In this document: positions 24,427-36,967 of the stretch, one piece after another | Position numbering within the stretch: position 1 is the first letter of the stretch | How the letters are laid out: each line of letters opens with the position of its first letter | DNA from: Lomentospora prolificans | Taxonomy: Eukaryota; Ascomycota; Sordariomycetes; Microascales; Microascaceae | Assembly: GCA_029532625.1 (NCBI GenBank) | Contig: JARFXM010000006.1 | Coordinates: 496,001-560,000 of the forward strand | Reading direction: 5' to 3' | DNA length: 64,000 bases | Translations under genes and position numbers: made by a program | The notes under the pieces: generated by a model | Told to the model about the DNA's origin: nothing | What the model saw: the letters and a program-made list of their open reading frames with translations, nothing else | Databases searched by the model: none

Positions 24427-25856
24427 ATGTTCGCTCGTGGACAGTCCGCGGCGTCGCAGGTATGTTTTCCGCATCTCGGAGCTTCGCCCTTGCTCCGAGC
24501 TCGCCTTTCCTACTCTCAATCGGGGCAGCTTCCTGATTTCCTGACGGCCGTCGCTTGCCCACCACCCAATCCACCCAAGGGAGTAAAAGACGAAAAAAAT
24601 AAAAAACAAAATCAAATCTTGCATGCAGATTGACTGACATGGTTCGTCACCCTGCAATAGCTGGTGCGAGCCACCACCCGACAGCCCTTCCTCGCCCGCG
24701 CCAACTCGACCCTCCAGGTCGGCGCCGTCAACCCCATCAAGACCGGCGGCAAGTACACGGTAACCCTCATTCCCGGCGATGGCATTGGCGCCGAGGTAGC
24801 CGAGTCCGTCAAGACGGTATTCAAGGCCGAGAACGCCCCCATCCAGTGGGAGGAGATTGACATCACCACCCTCGAGACCCCCGTCGAACGCACCGAGTCC
24901 ATGTTCCAGGAATGCGTCAACTCGCTGAGCCGCAACAAGATCGGCCTCAAGGGCATCCTCCACACCCCCATCTCCCGCTCTGGCCACCAGAGCTTCAACG
25001 TCGCCATGCGCCAGCACCTCGACATCTACGCCTCCGTCTCCATGATCAAGAACATCCCCGGCTACAAGACCCGCCACGACGGTGTCGACATGTGCATCAT
25101 CCGTGAGAACACCGAGGGCGAGTACTCTGGCCTCGAGCACCAGAGCGTCCCCGGCGTCGTCGAATCCCTCAAGATCATCACTCGCAAGCAGTCGGAGCGG
25201 ATTTCACGCTTCGCCTTTGACTTTGCCAAGGCCAACCAGCGCAAGAAGGTTACTTGCATCCACAAGGCCAACATCATGAAGCTCTCCGACGGTCTCTTCC
25301 GCCGCGCTTTCCACAACGTCTCTGAGGGCTACTCTGGCCTCGAGGTCAACGACATGATTGTCGACAACGCTTCCATGCAGTGCGTTGGCAGGCCCCAGCA
25401 GTTCGACGTTCTCGTTACTCCTAACCTCTACGGCTCCGTCCTCTCCAACATCGGTGCTGCCCTCGTTGGTGGTCCCGGTGTCGTTCCCGGCTGTAACATG
25501 GGTGACGACATTGCCCTCTTCGAGCCCGGTTGCCGTCACGTCGGTCTCGACATCAAGGGCATGCACCAGGCCAACCCCACTGCCATGCTTCTCTCCGGTG
25601 TCCTCATGCTCCGACACCTCGGTCTCCACCAGCACGCCGACCCCATTGAGAAGGCCGTCTACGACGTCATCGCTGAGGGGTAAGTTCAAACAGCTCTGCT
25701 TTTTCTTCGTCTCAGTCTCATACATTGTCATCATGTGCTAACCGGGTCTTCCCCTATTACAGCAAGACCCTCACCCGCGATATGGGCGGCGAGGCCTCCA
25801 CCCTCGCCTTCACCAAGGCGATCCTCGATAAGCTTGAGCAGGTCCACAGGCAGTAA
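24427..25856 (+). CDS. idh1: Isocitrate dehydrogenase [NAD+] regulatory subunit 1, mitochondrial
   Basis: Three exons (24427-24459, 24661-25679, 25763-25856) encode 381 residues, the normal length. A basic, Ser/Ala-rich N-terminus (MFARGQSAASQ then LVRATTRQPFLARANS) is a mitochondrial presequence; a 201-nt intron interrupts it. The core shows TLIPGDGIGAEV, the IIRENTEGEYSGLEH segment and the GDDIALFEPGCRHVG region. The latter departs from the canonical catalytic subunit sequence, pointing to Idh1 (regulatory) rather than Idh2. Idh1 and Idh2 form the allosteric octamer that oxidises isocitrate to 2-oxoglutarate in the TCA cycle, activated by AMP. Codon use is strongly biased to C-ending codons, as expected of high expression. 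Confidence 0.96.
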
Positions 25857-27367
25857 ACGTCTGACACCAAGGAAATCCAGTAATATGGCAGCCACATTCC
25901 TCGTCTTTTTACACATAGATGGATCTGCTCCGGCCTAGACATTAGGGAGGTTGATTTTCTGCAGTTCCACATCACTATATGGTCTCTGGCAAATATTTGC
26001 CATAGAGTACCCGGGCTCTCTATGCAGTTTGAGCGCGCTCTTATACCAGCGGCGCGCATGTTTGAAACGCAGGTGCGGCGGAGGAGTTGATGATGAATGG
26101 GAAGGAACAGGTTTGGACTGTTTTTTTAGAGGAATCGATCCTTTGTATCTCAGATTTTACTCACAGCAGAAGGGAAGCGGACACGACTAGGAGCACGGGG
26201 CCAAGAAAGGCTAATCCCAGGAAGACGAAAGGCCCAGGGATGCGGAAGACGACGCAGCATTGTACATAGACGAAAATACCATCATCGAAACCAACCTGCA
26301 TGTATTTTCCCTTGTATTAGAAAGAAGATAGCCAGAGCCAGAATTAGCAAGAAGAAATGGGGGGGAAATTGGAAAGTCTAGCTTTAAAAGCATATATATA
26401 TAGACGCGATGCAACCCGTAATTTCTGGGATTTTATTTTTGCGGGGAAAAGATTGCGAAGACGAAATGGTGTGGATCGTATAAGGGGCTGTTTCCCAAGC
26501 GATCGAAGAGGAACCGCGTTGACCCGGTTCCTGGCATTGAAATTGCGCTTCATCTTAGGCTGGGCATTGTGGGCTGTGTTGTTGGGAGGATGTGGGAAGG
26601 CATCTCGACGGACCTCGGCCGGTGGTGAGGATCTCTGATGCAGAATGCGTGTGGGAGGCACGATCGGGAGCCTGTGATTTTTGGCTTGTGATACTCATGT
26701 GAGGTATTGGGAGCTTGAGACCCAGGTTTGTCCAGGGGACTCAAGACACTCTTAAGCAAGGAACCCACAGGTACGAAGGTACCACTTGCGTAGTTTTGGG
26801 CGCGGGGAAGCTGGCTGGCGGGTTGTTTCCACTCCTGGCAAACACCACGCACCGCGGCGGGACCCCCCCCCCCCCCCCAATCACGGTTTCCCATTCCTCA
26901 TTCAGCGTGGCTCCTTCCCTCCCCGCTCCCACTTCCAAACTCGGGAAAGAAACTAAGAAAGAAGGACGCGCGGGTCACTACGATTCCCCGAGGTGATTTC
27001 TTGTCTATTCACAGGGGCGTACCTGGAGTTGCATTTTGTTTGATTTGGAATGGTGATCTCTGATTAGAACCTAGGTTCAAAACAGTAAGGCACGAGGGGG
27101 CCTTTTGGGTGGAAGCAGAGAGTGGGGGAAGCTTTCCCGGATCTTGATCCATTTTTTGTTTCTTGTTCGCTACTTTGTCCCAAGTATATAACGTCTCGTT
27201 GCCATCCACTCATTTTCTTTGGTTTCATTTCTTCTCCGCTGACACTCGACAAGACGATTCCTTGCATATCTCTACCGAATTGGCATCTCAGCATCTATAA
27301 TCGGTCTTTGCTCCACCTACGAATCTACCATCACACGTCACCGAACCATCCGACACTTCTAGCAACC
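25857..27367. other. Intergenic region between idh1 and the 199-residue gene
   Basis: No gene is seen. It contains a CTGGCTGG motif (26811-26818) and an uninterrupted run of 16 C at 26863-26878. The 200 bases before 27368 are C/T-rich and are a likely leader. Confidence 0.5.
26863..26878 (+). repeat. Homopolymer C16
   Basis: A run of 16 cytosines in intergenic DNA. Such runs are prone to sequencing length error. Confidence 0.85.
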
Positions 27368-28070
27368 ATGGCCGCTCCAGCTACCAGCAACATTGGCCAA
27401 CTCGGGGGCCGCTGGCTCATGGTAAGTTGTAGTTCTCAATATTAAAAGCTCCCACTCCCACTCCCAGTCTCTGTTCCCATCTTGAAACAACACACTCACA
27501 ATCCCGACCCTCTCTCTCTCTCAGAACTCCAAGCTCTCCGATAGCATCGAGCCCGGCCTCACCCTCCAAGGCATCTCGTTCCTCCTCCGCAAGACCATCA
27601 CCCTCGCCTCCGTCACCCTCGAGATCAAGCAGTACATCGCGGCTCCCAAGGCGCCCAACACGGCGACGGACCCCGTCACGCACATTGATATCCAGCAGAT
27701 CGCCACAGGCGGCCTCAAGGGCACCCGCGAAGAGCGCTGCCTCGACAGCGTATTCCGACCTCACTCGGACTGGATCTTTGGCAACGTTAGGGGCCAGTCC
27801 AAGTGGATCTCGCTCGAGGAGGTCGACGACGAGTTTCTCACCAAGGGGTGGACGCTCGACGAGAACGAGGAGGCGGGCCCCGAGGGCAAGAAGCACGTGC
27901 TGAGCCACGTCGAGAATATTGATAACGGGTGGACGGCGACGCAGGTTTGGGGGTTCCAGGAGGTGGACGGCGAGAGGCGGTATGTGAGGAACATTGTGAT
28001 CAAGAAGGGCGATAAGAGGGTTAATATGAGGCTCGTCTACGACTATCTTGGTCCTCTTGCCGAAGCTTGA
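27368..28070 (+). CDS. Small protein of unknown function (199 residues)
   Basis: Two exons, 27368-27421 and 27525-28070, encode 199 residues in phase (ATG ending exon 1, then AAC TCC AAG). The start context ACCATGGCC is good. There is no signal peptide, transmembrane helix or cofactor motif. The sequence begins with GQLGGRWLMNSKLSDSIEPG and alternates hydrophobic strands with charged turns. It ends with a strand-rich region (RYVRNIVIKKGDKRVNMRLVYDYL), suggesting a beta-rich, possibly barrel-like fold. I do not recognise a named family. The coding bias and clean splicing make the gene credible. It converges with the CBS gene. Confidence 0.8.
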
Positions 28071-28628
28071 GGGGGTTGCGCCTGGGAAGGCACCTGAGTG
28101 TAGGAGGGGGTTTCCGTTCTTGAGCCGGCGTGATAGGCGAGGGCTGCATGTATTCGCTTAACCAGACAGGATGACCTAGTTAGCATATGATTATAACACA
28201 CCGATCCCTAGGGGGAGAGAGAACCCTTGCGGAAATATCGAGTTCACGAGGAACGAATAGTCGAAAAATACCGTGATGTATTGAGTTGAGCATTATACAT
28301 AAACGCGCAGTCCATAATTTCGACCCGAACGCTTCCAGTGTATCTTTGCGCGCGTGCGTGCGTGTGCGTGTGTGTGTGTATCCTCTAATTGCGCCAATGT
28401 GTTGAAACCTGCATTCCCATGTAGCCCCCCTTTCCATGTTTTCGTGAATAGTGATTCTGTTTCTGGTAGGGTTGAATCCTATACCAGATCGTTTAGGTAT
28501 CGTAAAAACGCCTGCGTTGTCCCATCCTCCGTCGCTTCCCCCATCCATCTCACGTCCAAATTTGCCCTCGGCATTCGCTAGCAGTCTGTCCCATCCCTCA
28601 GCTGTCCTCATCCCAGCCTCATCAGGCC
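28071..28628. other. Convergent 3' region between two genes
   Basis: A 558-bp spacer between two convergent stop codons. It holds a GT-rich microsatellite at 28349-28379 and nothing else recognisable. Confidence 0.6.
28349..28379 (+). repeat. (GCGT/GT)n microsatellite
   Basis: An imperfect GCGT run that turns into a pure GT run of about 10 bases, in the convergent intergenic region. Confidence 0.8.
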
Positions 28629-29265
28629 TCAAGCAGGCCTCCTCTTAGCAAACTCCTCCAAGTCCTCCACGGTAGCCACGCCGAGCACAAACCTCCTCTT
28701 CTCATCAGTGATGACGGCAAAATTCTGGGGTCCCGCGCTGCCCTCGCCCCTAAAGAAGGCCTCGAGGTCCTCGAGCGGGGTGGCCATGGTGATGACGGTG
28801 TACTTGGTGCCCTTCCTCTGGAAGCGGGTCATGGCGGCGGAGATATCGTCATCAGGGGAGACGGCGCCGGAGTCGAGGAGGCGCTGGAGGTTGGGGATGG
28901 AGACGTAGCCGAGGAGGGAGCGAGTCTTTGCCGAGACGACGGTCAGGTGGGTGTATTCGCGCTCGAAGGCGGAGATGAGGGCGTGGGAGATTGAGTCGGA
29001 GGGGGTGAGGGAGAGGGCGGCGGGGGGGTCGAGGTCTTGGACGGTGGCCTGATTATGGGGGGTTAGCTTTTGCTGGCTATGGATACAGTTTGGAACCCCG
29101 ACACACGGAGAGAGAGAGAGAGAGAGAGGAAATCGCCGTGCCGTGGCCGCCCCCAGGGGGAGGGAAAGGCGCACTTACACCGCGGTAGCGAGAGGACCAC
29201 TGGGAAGAGAATATCCCTTGCGAGGCAGTGTTAGACTGCGGGGTGGTGACGGTGTCGGTCGCCAT
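28629..29265 (-). CDS. CBS-domain pair protein
   Basis: Two exons on the minus strand (29265-29179, 29048-28629) encode 168 residues. The intron donor GTAAGT follows ...SSRYRG and the exon resumes with ATVQDLDPP in frame. Two CBS motifs fill the protein: the first about residues 35-85 (SDSISHALISAFEREYTHLTVV, YVSIPNLQRLLDSG), the second about 90-168 (ISAAMTRFQRKGTKYTVI, FVLGVATVEDLEEFAKR). A stand-alone CBS pair (Bateman module) usually binds adenine nucleotides or S-adenosyl compounds and regulates a partner protein. No catalytic domain is attached. Partner and ligand are unknown. The intron contains a short (GA)n tract at 29108-29128. Confidence 0.88.
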
Positions 29266-30631
29266 GGTGGTTTGCGAAAGGGGGGGGAAATGGTGACGAT
29301 GTGGGGTAGTTCAGCGGCGGCGTGAAGTTGTTGAGCTGGCTTCTGGTGGTTGCGGTGAAGGCGAGGCGCTCGAGATAAAAGAAAAGGTTTGGAGGGGGGA
29401 AAAGGAGCTTCCTTGAGGTTGACGATGTTATATGGAGGAAAGCAGAGTCTATTGAATTTTTTTTCTTCTTTTTTTTTTTTTTTTCTGTTTCCTGTAATAC
29501 CGTCGAGAAGCTGACTGCAATTGGTTCAGGGTTGAAAAAGCGTGGGACAGTGGGAAAAGGGTCAAGGAACTCCGAAGAAAAATGGTTTCTGAGGGCAAAC
29601 AGGCGGTGGTGTTCTCGAGTCGTGGGGGGTGCTGGTTTGTCATTCCAGAGGGATCCCAGCGAGCACATGTAAAGTGCCCAGAAGGGTTAAAGCGGCGTGG
29701 GGACAGTCCCAGTCCCCAGTGCTAGCTTGCACCAGTCAGTGGCAGGAGACAACATGAGTTGCGCTTGCTGGCTGGGTGAACTGGAGTCAGAGAGAAGGAC
29801 TGGACACGGCAGGAGAGACGGATCGGACCACAGTTGCGCTGAACTTATAAAGGTCCTGTGCTTCAGGTGCAGGCGCTGTAGAGAAGAAGCAAAACGTCCG
29901 TTGACCCTCTGGATCTGTATGGTATTTCGGAGCGAGTCCACTGCCTCAAGGACCGTTGATGTCACATCCAAACTTCGTGGGAAACCGGCGTTCCATCCCG
30001 TAGGGCCCCGGGTGGCCACGGGCAGCTCTCCGCACTCCTCCAGCTTCAAATCGGCGAACTCGCAATTAATTCAACCTGGCGGCCTATAATAGTCGAAATT
30101 GATACTCAAAAGTGATCCCGTCTGGTCCGGAGATAAGAGTCGCCTGTCCTTAGCCCCGAGCTCACACCAACACAACTTGCAATCGTATCGTATTGGGAGA
30201 TACGAAATACACGGCAACCGCTGCCGATATGGAGCAGGCAATCAGGAAGTTGGTGATGTCACCCGTGTCAGGACAGCCAACCGCTGTGACGTCCACGGTC
30301 AAACCAGCCAACTCAATTTTACCCTCGGCCCATTGCCCTTGCGTTACGGTTGTCCCGGATCATCAGTAAAAGAAAAAGAATCCAAGATCAAAATAATTCT
30401 TTGGTCTTTCGTGCCTTGAATTTCCACAACCTCTTTCTTCCTCAAACCATCCTTGCATCGGGAAAGCTGTCGGACGGGCTTACGTGTGTCCAGGTCACGT
30501 TCCAGATCCCGATTGTTCCATGATTGTCATTCCCCTCCTCTTCCCTCATCTGACTCCCGTATCTACAACCCTCTCCGTCCATTCTTTTCTCGTTCCTCTC
30601 CTCGGAGCTGCCGATTCGGCCACCCATTAAC
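29266..30631. promoter_or_regulatory. Divergent upstream region of CBS gene and pic2
   Basis: Two genes are transcribed outward from this 1.37-kb region. No open frame here looks coding. A T16 run lies at 29469-29484 and a CTGGCTGG motif at 29768-29775. The last 200 bases before 30632 are pyrimidine-rich, a likely pic2 leader. Confidence 0.4.
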
Positions 30632-31964
30632 ATGTCGAGGTCCCAATCCAACCAAGATACTCTGCGCGGGCTCTTCTACAGCCCGCTCACCTCTGCGCCC
30701 GCGGCGGCTGACCAGCCGCGTAAGCGCCTGGGCACCGCCTTTGACTACTACTCCATCGTCGATGACGCCAAAAAGGAAGCCAAGAAGCTCAGCGCGGAAG
30801 CCCAGCGCGAGTTTGACAAGGCCACCGCCAAGGCGAAGGGGAACAAGGGTACCATTGCGCTGTACTCCCCGACTTACTATGCTGCCTGTACATTTGGCGG
30901 TCTTTTGGCCTGTGTACGTTGGTTGTGTCCTTTTGTTGTGATTCAGAGCTACCGCCTTGAGCCTCCGATGCTTTCCTAGCTGTGGTTTCCATTCACTTTC
31001 CGCCCCGACGCCACAGATGCTAATACTTTGCACTTCCAGGGTCTCACCCATACCGGCGTAACGCCGCTCGATTTTATCAAGACCAGGCGACAGGTCGACC
31101 CCAAGCTCTACAAGAGCAACATCCAAGGCTGGTCCATGATTTACCGCGCGGAGGGCCTCCGCGGCATCTTCACCGGCTGGGGCCCCACTTTCTTCGGCTA
31201 CTCGGCGCAGGGCGCCTTCAAGTACGGCTGGTACGAGTTCTTCAAAAAGACCTACTCCGACATGGCCGGGCCCGAGGCCGCCTACAAATACAAGACCTGG
31301 TTGTATCTGAGCGCCTCCGCCTCGGCCGAGTTCCTCGCCGACATTGCGCTGTGCCCCTTCGAGTCTATCAAGGTCCGCATGCAGGGCTCCACGCCCAACC
31401 CCTACAAGGGCACCTTTGACGGCATCAGCTCCGTTGTCGCCAAGGAGGGCACCTCCGGCTTGTACAAGGGCCTCTATCCCCTGTGGGCTCGCCAGATCCC
31501 CTACACCATGATGAAGTTTGCCTCTTTCGAGACCATTGTTGAGATGATTTACCACCGCCTCCCCGGATCCAAGGACGACTACGGCAAGGCCGCGCAGACT
31601 GGAGTTTCCTTCACCGCTGGTTACCTCGCTGGTATTCTCTGCGCCGTTGTCTCTCATCCCGCTGACGTGATGGTTAGCAAGCTCAATGCCACCCGCGCCC
31701 CTGGCGAGGCCTTTGCCACCGCCATGAGCAGGATATACAGGGATATCGGATTCGCTGGCCTCTGGAACGGTCTGCCCCTGAGGATTGTCATGATTGGTAC
31801 CCTGACTGGTCTTCAGTGGATGATTTATGTAAGTGATTCAGAAGAAACGTCAAAATCTGGGTTCTCGGATGCAGCAACTAACAGAGAAAATGCAGGATTA
31901 CTTCAAGATCTTCATGGGCTTCCCTACCACCGGTGGCACCGCCCAGGCGGTCGAAGGGAAATAA
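30632..31964 (+). CDS. pic2: Mitochondrial phosphate/copper carrier, Pic2 type
   Basis: Three exons (30632-30913, 31040-31828, 31896-31964) encode 379 residues, all introns in phase 0. After an N-terminal extension of about 75 residues come three mitochondrial-carrier repeats with signature loops PLDFIKTRRQ, CPFESIKVRMQ and HPADVMVSKLN (PxDxxK and variants). The segments ADIALCPFESIKV, AGILCAVVSHPADVMVSK and GLWNGLPLRIVMIGTLTGLQW match Pic2 rather than Mir1. Family knowledge: Pic2 sits in the inner mitochondrial membrane and imports phosphate, and in yeast also copper. The last 22 residues come from a short third exon (DYFKIFMGFPTTGG) typical of the family end. The six-helix length is normal; the N-terminal extension is longer than in yeast. 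Confidence 0.95.
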
Positions 31965-32960
31965 ATTCGTAGTGTGGCGTTGTTTTAAAAGGACAATTCT
32001 ATACAGTGTGATGGACCACATGTGGGAGGGAAGTCGCGAAGTTGGACGAGGCTAGGCTTGCTATGTGTACGTTATCTAAAAACTAACCACCAACCAACCC
32101 CTCAATTATATAGTCTATTTTCTTGAATTTTAATGCCTTTTGTCCTACGTGACTTGTTCGAGATTATTCATCTTTGCCAAGGAGAGTATCTGGTGCTATA
32201 AACTAGCACATCATTAAGACTAGTAAGAGGCCCGCCCGGGAGCTGCTCACAGCTGAAGCCGGACACTGGTCCGCAAAAAAAAAAAAAGATGCTTCTAAAA
32301 ATCCCGGAATTGGGAACATCGCCAAGAAGGAACTAGGCTAGAGCCGGACCCCTCCATCACAGCCAGCAAGCCACAGATCCCATCCATCCCCCGCCAAGGA
32401 AAGGGCATGTCATCATCCCACATCATCGGCGGGGGGTGCAACCCTTCGACCGGTGGGTAGCAGATATCGCATTTGAACGGCGGGTGGCAGAGCGTTTCCT
32501 AACCATCATGGCTGCGCGGGGCGCCGAAGGAGAGAGCCAACGATGTCGTTTTCTTGTGCAGACGGAGCGTGAAAAAGTGGACAAGGTGTCTTTCTTGATG
32601 GGGAAGATGGGGAAGATGGGGGAGAAGGGTGATGGGCGGGCCCTAAGCCTAGGTCTCCCAACACCCAACCCGACTTGTAGAGCGGGAGATGCGCTCTCCC
32701 AGTAGCTGGCCAGCAGCTCGACCGTATTACCTTGTCACTGAAACTGGAAGTCTTGTTTAACGTTACATGGCTGCTGACAAAAGAGCGCTGCTTCTTCATT
32801 CCATCCTCCGTGGTGTTGGATGGGCTCTCGTCGTTTGTCGACCTACCATTCAGAGGCGGATCCTTTTCGAGGGGAAGGTAGTAGTAATACTAGCTCGGTA
32901 AACCAGTTGGAATCGGCCCGCTTAAGGTGCGCAGTTGTGTGGTACAACATAATAGCAGCC

Positions 32961-32994
32961 AGCAGGAAGCAAGAAGCAAGCAAGAAGCAAGAGG
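32961..32994 (+). repeat. AGCAAGA-type minisatellite
   Basis: Short imperfect tandem repeat built from AGCAAG and GAAGCAAG units, about 34 bases, ending just before a CCAGCCAG motif. Confidence 0.7.
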
Positions 32995-35900
32995 CATGCC
33001 AGCCAGGACCAGGGATAGCTGTCGGCAAGCGATCAAGTGGGGGCAGAGGCCGCAAAGACTCTGTTCGATTTGATTCCCAGCCGAGTAGTGGAGAATATCA
33101 CGACGCACTAACTCCTAGCCAAGCAACGCGGGCTTGAGAGGACACAGGGACATGGTGTCAAATATGGGGATAAGACCGTGGCAGGCAGTGTGCGGAACAG
33201 CACCACCGATGAAAGAAGGGAAGGCAATTCAATGAACTGTTTTGAGAAGCAAGGGCCAGCACTGGATGTTTGGTGTGTGGTGATCTCTCCGTTTTCAAGT
33301 GGGAAGTCAGCTGCGGGGTCATTCGATGCTGGAGTTCGCATAACCACTTAGACGGTACGATCGCTCGTGTTCCTCAAATCGAATGCAAGCTCTCGCCCCC
33401 CCTCGCGCCAAAAAGACGCAGCTGTTCAGTGAACTCTCGTCCTCGACATGGCCAGCCAGCGGCGAAGTAGACCGACTCCTCTGCACACGATCCGCAGAGC
33501 TAGAGAATTCGGCGGACGCGGAAATAGGCGTTTGCGCGCCCTTTCTTACTCTTTTCTGGCCGGATTCTGCCGTATTAAGTGATAACTGGCGTGGCGGAGC
33601 GGGGTTCATCGCTCGCCCTCTCGTCAGAATTTCGGCACAACTTTCATGTTGCTCGCTGGCGACTTGGACTTCTCGAGACCTAATGGGCGGATCCAGAGTC
33701 CTCGGCCTCGCTGCATTGGGATGGAAATGGCAGCGCCATTCGGTTGGACACTAGTCCGCTTCAGGTTCTACCCTCGTGGGCACTCCTAATTTAGCATCGC
33801 GCCGGTTTCTGGAACTTGCATTGAAGCGGGGGCTTGGGGTCGCCGACGCTTTCGCGTCATCTCTCCCAACAAGGTTTGGATTGAAAACCGTCGGTCGATC
33901 TGTTGACCGTGGCAGTCGGGCTATTAAATCCGACAACACATGCTGGCGAAAGAGGACAAAGCCAAAAGACGCTTCATCCGATCTTCAGGAATTGCGATGC
34001 GACCACCTTTTTTTTTCCCTTCTTTCTTTTACGTGCGCCTCTTACCCGTCTTGGGAAGCCTGAGAGCGCTGCCGGCATGGTGGAGAGGAACCCATAAAAC
34101 CTTTTCCAGTCGGAAACTCCACGAAGTTAGTGGTTACTACTGGGGACACGGAGGGTTTGCGGTCGTAATCGCCGAATGCCTGGCTGGCTTGAGGACAAAA
34201 GGATTACCCGAAAAGCCAGGCAGTGTGTAAATTAGCGGCCCAGACGGTTGTCTGCCCCTTCGAAGTCCTCTGCAAGACCTGGTTCGTAGCGGCTAATCAG
34301 GGAAAGCATGCGGACTTGGCGTTAGCGAGCTTGGATGGAGGGGAGGTTAGGATTGATCCATCTCTCCCGCCCTCCACTTAGGGAGGATGGCAGGCAATAT
34401 TGCAACCGACAACAGATCAGCTCAGGACCGGGCGAGGCCAGCGCTTCAGCCCGCGACAATAGCCATCAAGGAGGGGTACCCTTCTTTACGTACTCAGAAC
34501 TTACATGTAGTCCCTGGTTCTGGATTTATTTGCCTCAGTGTGGTGTGACTTGATTAGAATCGAGTCCCATGGGCCCGGTGTATGGGTTGTATTATGGGGT
34601 GCGGAGTACCGCCTGTGTGCGTCAGCCTGGCTTGAGCCAGCCAGCTGTGATTCCCGCTGCCTCTCAGCACTGCTCTACGGATAGTGGTAATTTATAATAG
34701 AGGCCATTTTGGCGCAATATCCGCGACTCGCCAGCCAGACGGACGTGATTGGCGGTTCAAGACGGGCATCATCAATGAGGACGAATACCCTACTACAGCC
34801 AGTTAGGTGTGACAGGAAAGGTATTAATGCTGGCAATATTAGGAAAAATCGAAAGACGAGGGAATGTGGACTCGGCCGGTATCTTCTTCGCCGACGTACT
34901 CCTGTACACCCCCGAACTCACGCACGGGGGCAAAGAGTAGGTGTAAGAAGATGGCGAAGGTGCACTGAAATAGGCGGTTGCCCCGTCCCGAATTGCCGTT
35001 GGCGGAGAAGGGCTTGGGTGACAGAAGGATCGGGCAGATGCGACATGGACCATCGAGCGAATCGCACTAAATCTTCCCAGTTCGAGAGTCCGACGCCTCT
35101 TGATGATGGCTTTTGCGTGTGACTGTAATGCCCAACCATGGAAGAAGGTTGAAATGGAAAGATCGGACTCATCCTGCCTCGAAGCGCCAAAACGTCAGAG
35201 ACTGGGCAGGGGCTGGCAAGGAGCGTCTGAAATACCCTGGCGCGCGTTGTCGGGAGAGTGTCGGTGCTCCTGGTCCCAACTTGGGGCACGAAGGTACTGG
35301 GATCCATGGGTATACTCCTGGATGTGGCAGGTCCGCTAATAGTGCGTGGGCCGGCTCCCATGTCCCCATGTACTCTCTACTCTCGTACTGGTAATCGCGG
35401 CTGGTACTGCGTGGAGAGCGTCCTCCACTGTCCATCCTGAGGGGGCAGGGTCCATTATCTTCTTTCGCCTCCTGCAGGTCACATCCTCCCTCTGCGGTCA
35501 ACCGACGGTACCAGAAGCTGCACGAGAATGGAACCAGCCAAGGGTAGGGTCTTTCTGCCCACGAGCACATTTGGGAGCTTTGCTACCTTTTGTCCGGTGG
35601 ATCGACCCTTGTCAACATTTTGCGCGGCGAGTAATCGTAGCCAGGATCGAAGCCTTTGGGACTTTGGATATGCACCGACTGATAAAGAATCCCAAGAGAA
35701 CGCCTTTGGACAATGTGATAGGGCAACTGTCGTTGGTTCAACGATACCACGCGATCTCTCGTCGCTTGCCGGGGTGGGCGGTACCTAAGAGTGGCTTGGA
35801 ATGTACCTCTCCCGACAGTAGCCAGCAACCACTAATACTTTCCTGCTTGTTTAGGGGTAGAGTCCAGGTAGGATTCGTTGGTGGGTGCACATGGCGTCGA

Positions 35901-36934
35901 GCGTTCGTCATAGCTCATAATCCCGCCTGTCAATCTCTCGTCAACGTTCCTCACCAAAGAGCATAACCCCTCTCGCTGATTGCGCCTTCCCAACATTGGG
36001 AGCCTTTGGCGCCGGGATTGGAAGGGGTTCCTAGTTTGTATACTCTGACAGCCCTGCACCGTATGCGTAGCAATCGCTACTATAGTGAGCATGCCCCAGG
36101 TGCGCAGAATCAAGATGCGAGAGACACTTTGTCGGTGGCGCCCCTGCCTTCTGCTTTGGTAATACTGGGTGAGAGACATTTCATCACCCCTCATACGCAT
36201 AACATTAACCTTCGACCCGCGCCGAAGAGAGGCTAGGCGATCTGGAGCCGATGGTCCTGGTGATGATCTACACCCAAAGGACGAACCGATCGGCGATCCT
36301 ACCAGGCCCTGACTGGCCCTGTCTGGCGCCACAGTCCTCAAACTGATACGGGGAACGGGTACGGACAGAATAGCGTGGAGAAGCCGTTGGCTGCACCGAC
36401 TAGCTGTGTCCGTATACCTGGGCGGAATGGGTGCGGGCAAATTCCCCTCGTCTACTATTGCCGGGTTGTTGGCCATCCACACACTGGCCGTGTTTGCACT
36501 GAATCCAGGTAGAGTTCATTGGTTGTCTTGAGATTGAAGTTCAGAGTGAATCCAAAGCTCCTAGCTGGTCTTTGTAGAAATCTATCGAGCTCTGTCGCAT
36601 TGATCCCTTCACTCCTCAGTGCTTTTCCTACTAACGCGGCCGATTGCATCTTTGGTTGAAAACAAAAATATTACCCTTCATCGCCCGTCTTCCCTTTTGA
36701 GTTTGGGTGTGATATTAGATATTGCTCGGTCCCAGTCGGACGGCGTGTCTTGATTTAAACGGTTGACGACCCGGCGCGCCCAGACTTTCCAGACTTTGCC
36801 GACAAGTCTCCCCACCACTCACGTCCCAATATTGGCACTGGGTTCAATTCCACCTGCAGAGAGCCCTGCGAGCTTCTAATATGACATGCCTCCTCCCTGC
36901 TGCTGCCCTCCGACACAGAGCACACCATACGCAC

Positions 36935-36939
<5 letters not shown>

Positions 36940-36966
<27 letters not shown>

Positions 36967-36967
36967 C
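36940..36967 (+). repeat. (CA)n microsatellite
   Basis: About 14 CA units without interruption, with further CA-rich sequence on both sides (36911-36987). Confidence 0.9.

Noticed and set aside
24418..25140. 240-codon minus-strand open frame
   Set aside because: Antisense to the highly biased idh1 coding sequence.
30563..31657. 364-codon minus-strand open frame
   Set aside because: Antisense shadow of the Pic2 carrier; no domain, same compositional cause.
35346..36482. Overlapping frames of 206 (+) and 216 (-) codons
   Set aside because: No recognisable motif in either; they overlap each other and lie in the gene-poor region. Kept only as an observation on the duplicated 23-mer.
36841..36852. 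GGTTCAATTCC as a tRNA B-box
   Set aside because: No A-box at the right distance upstream and no terminator; probably chance.
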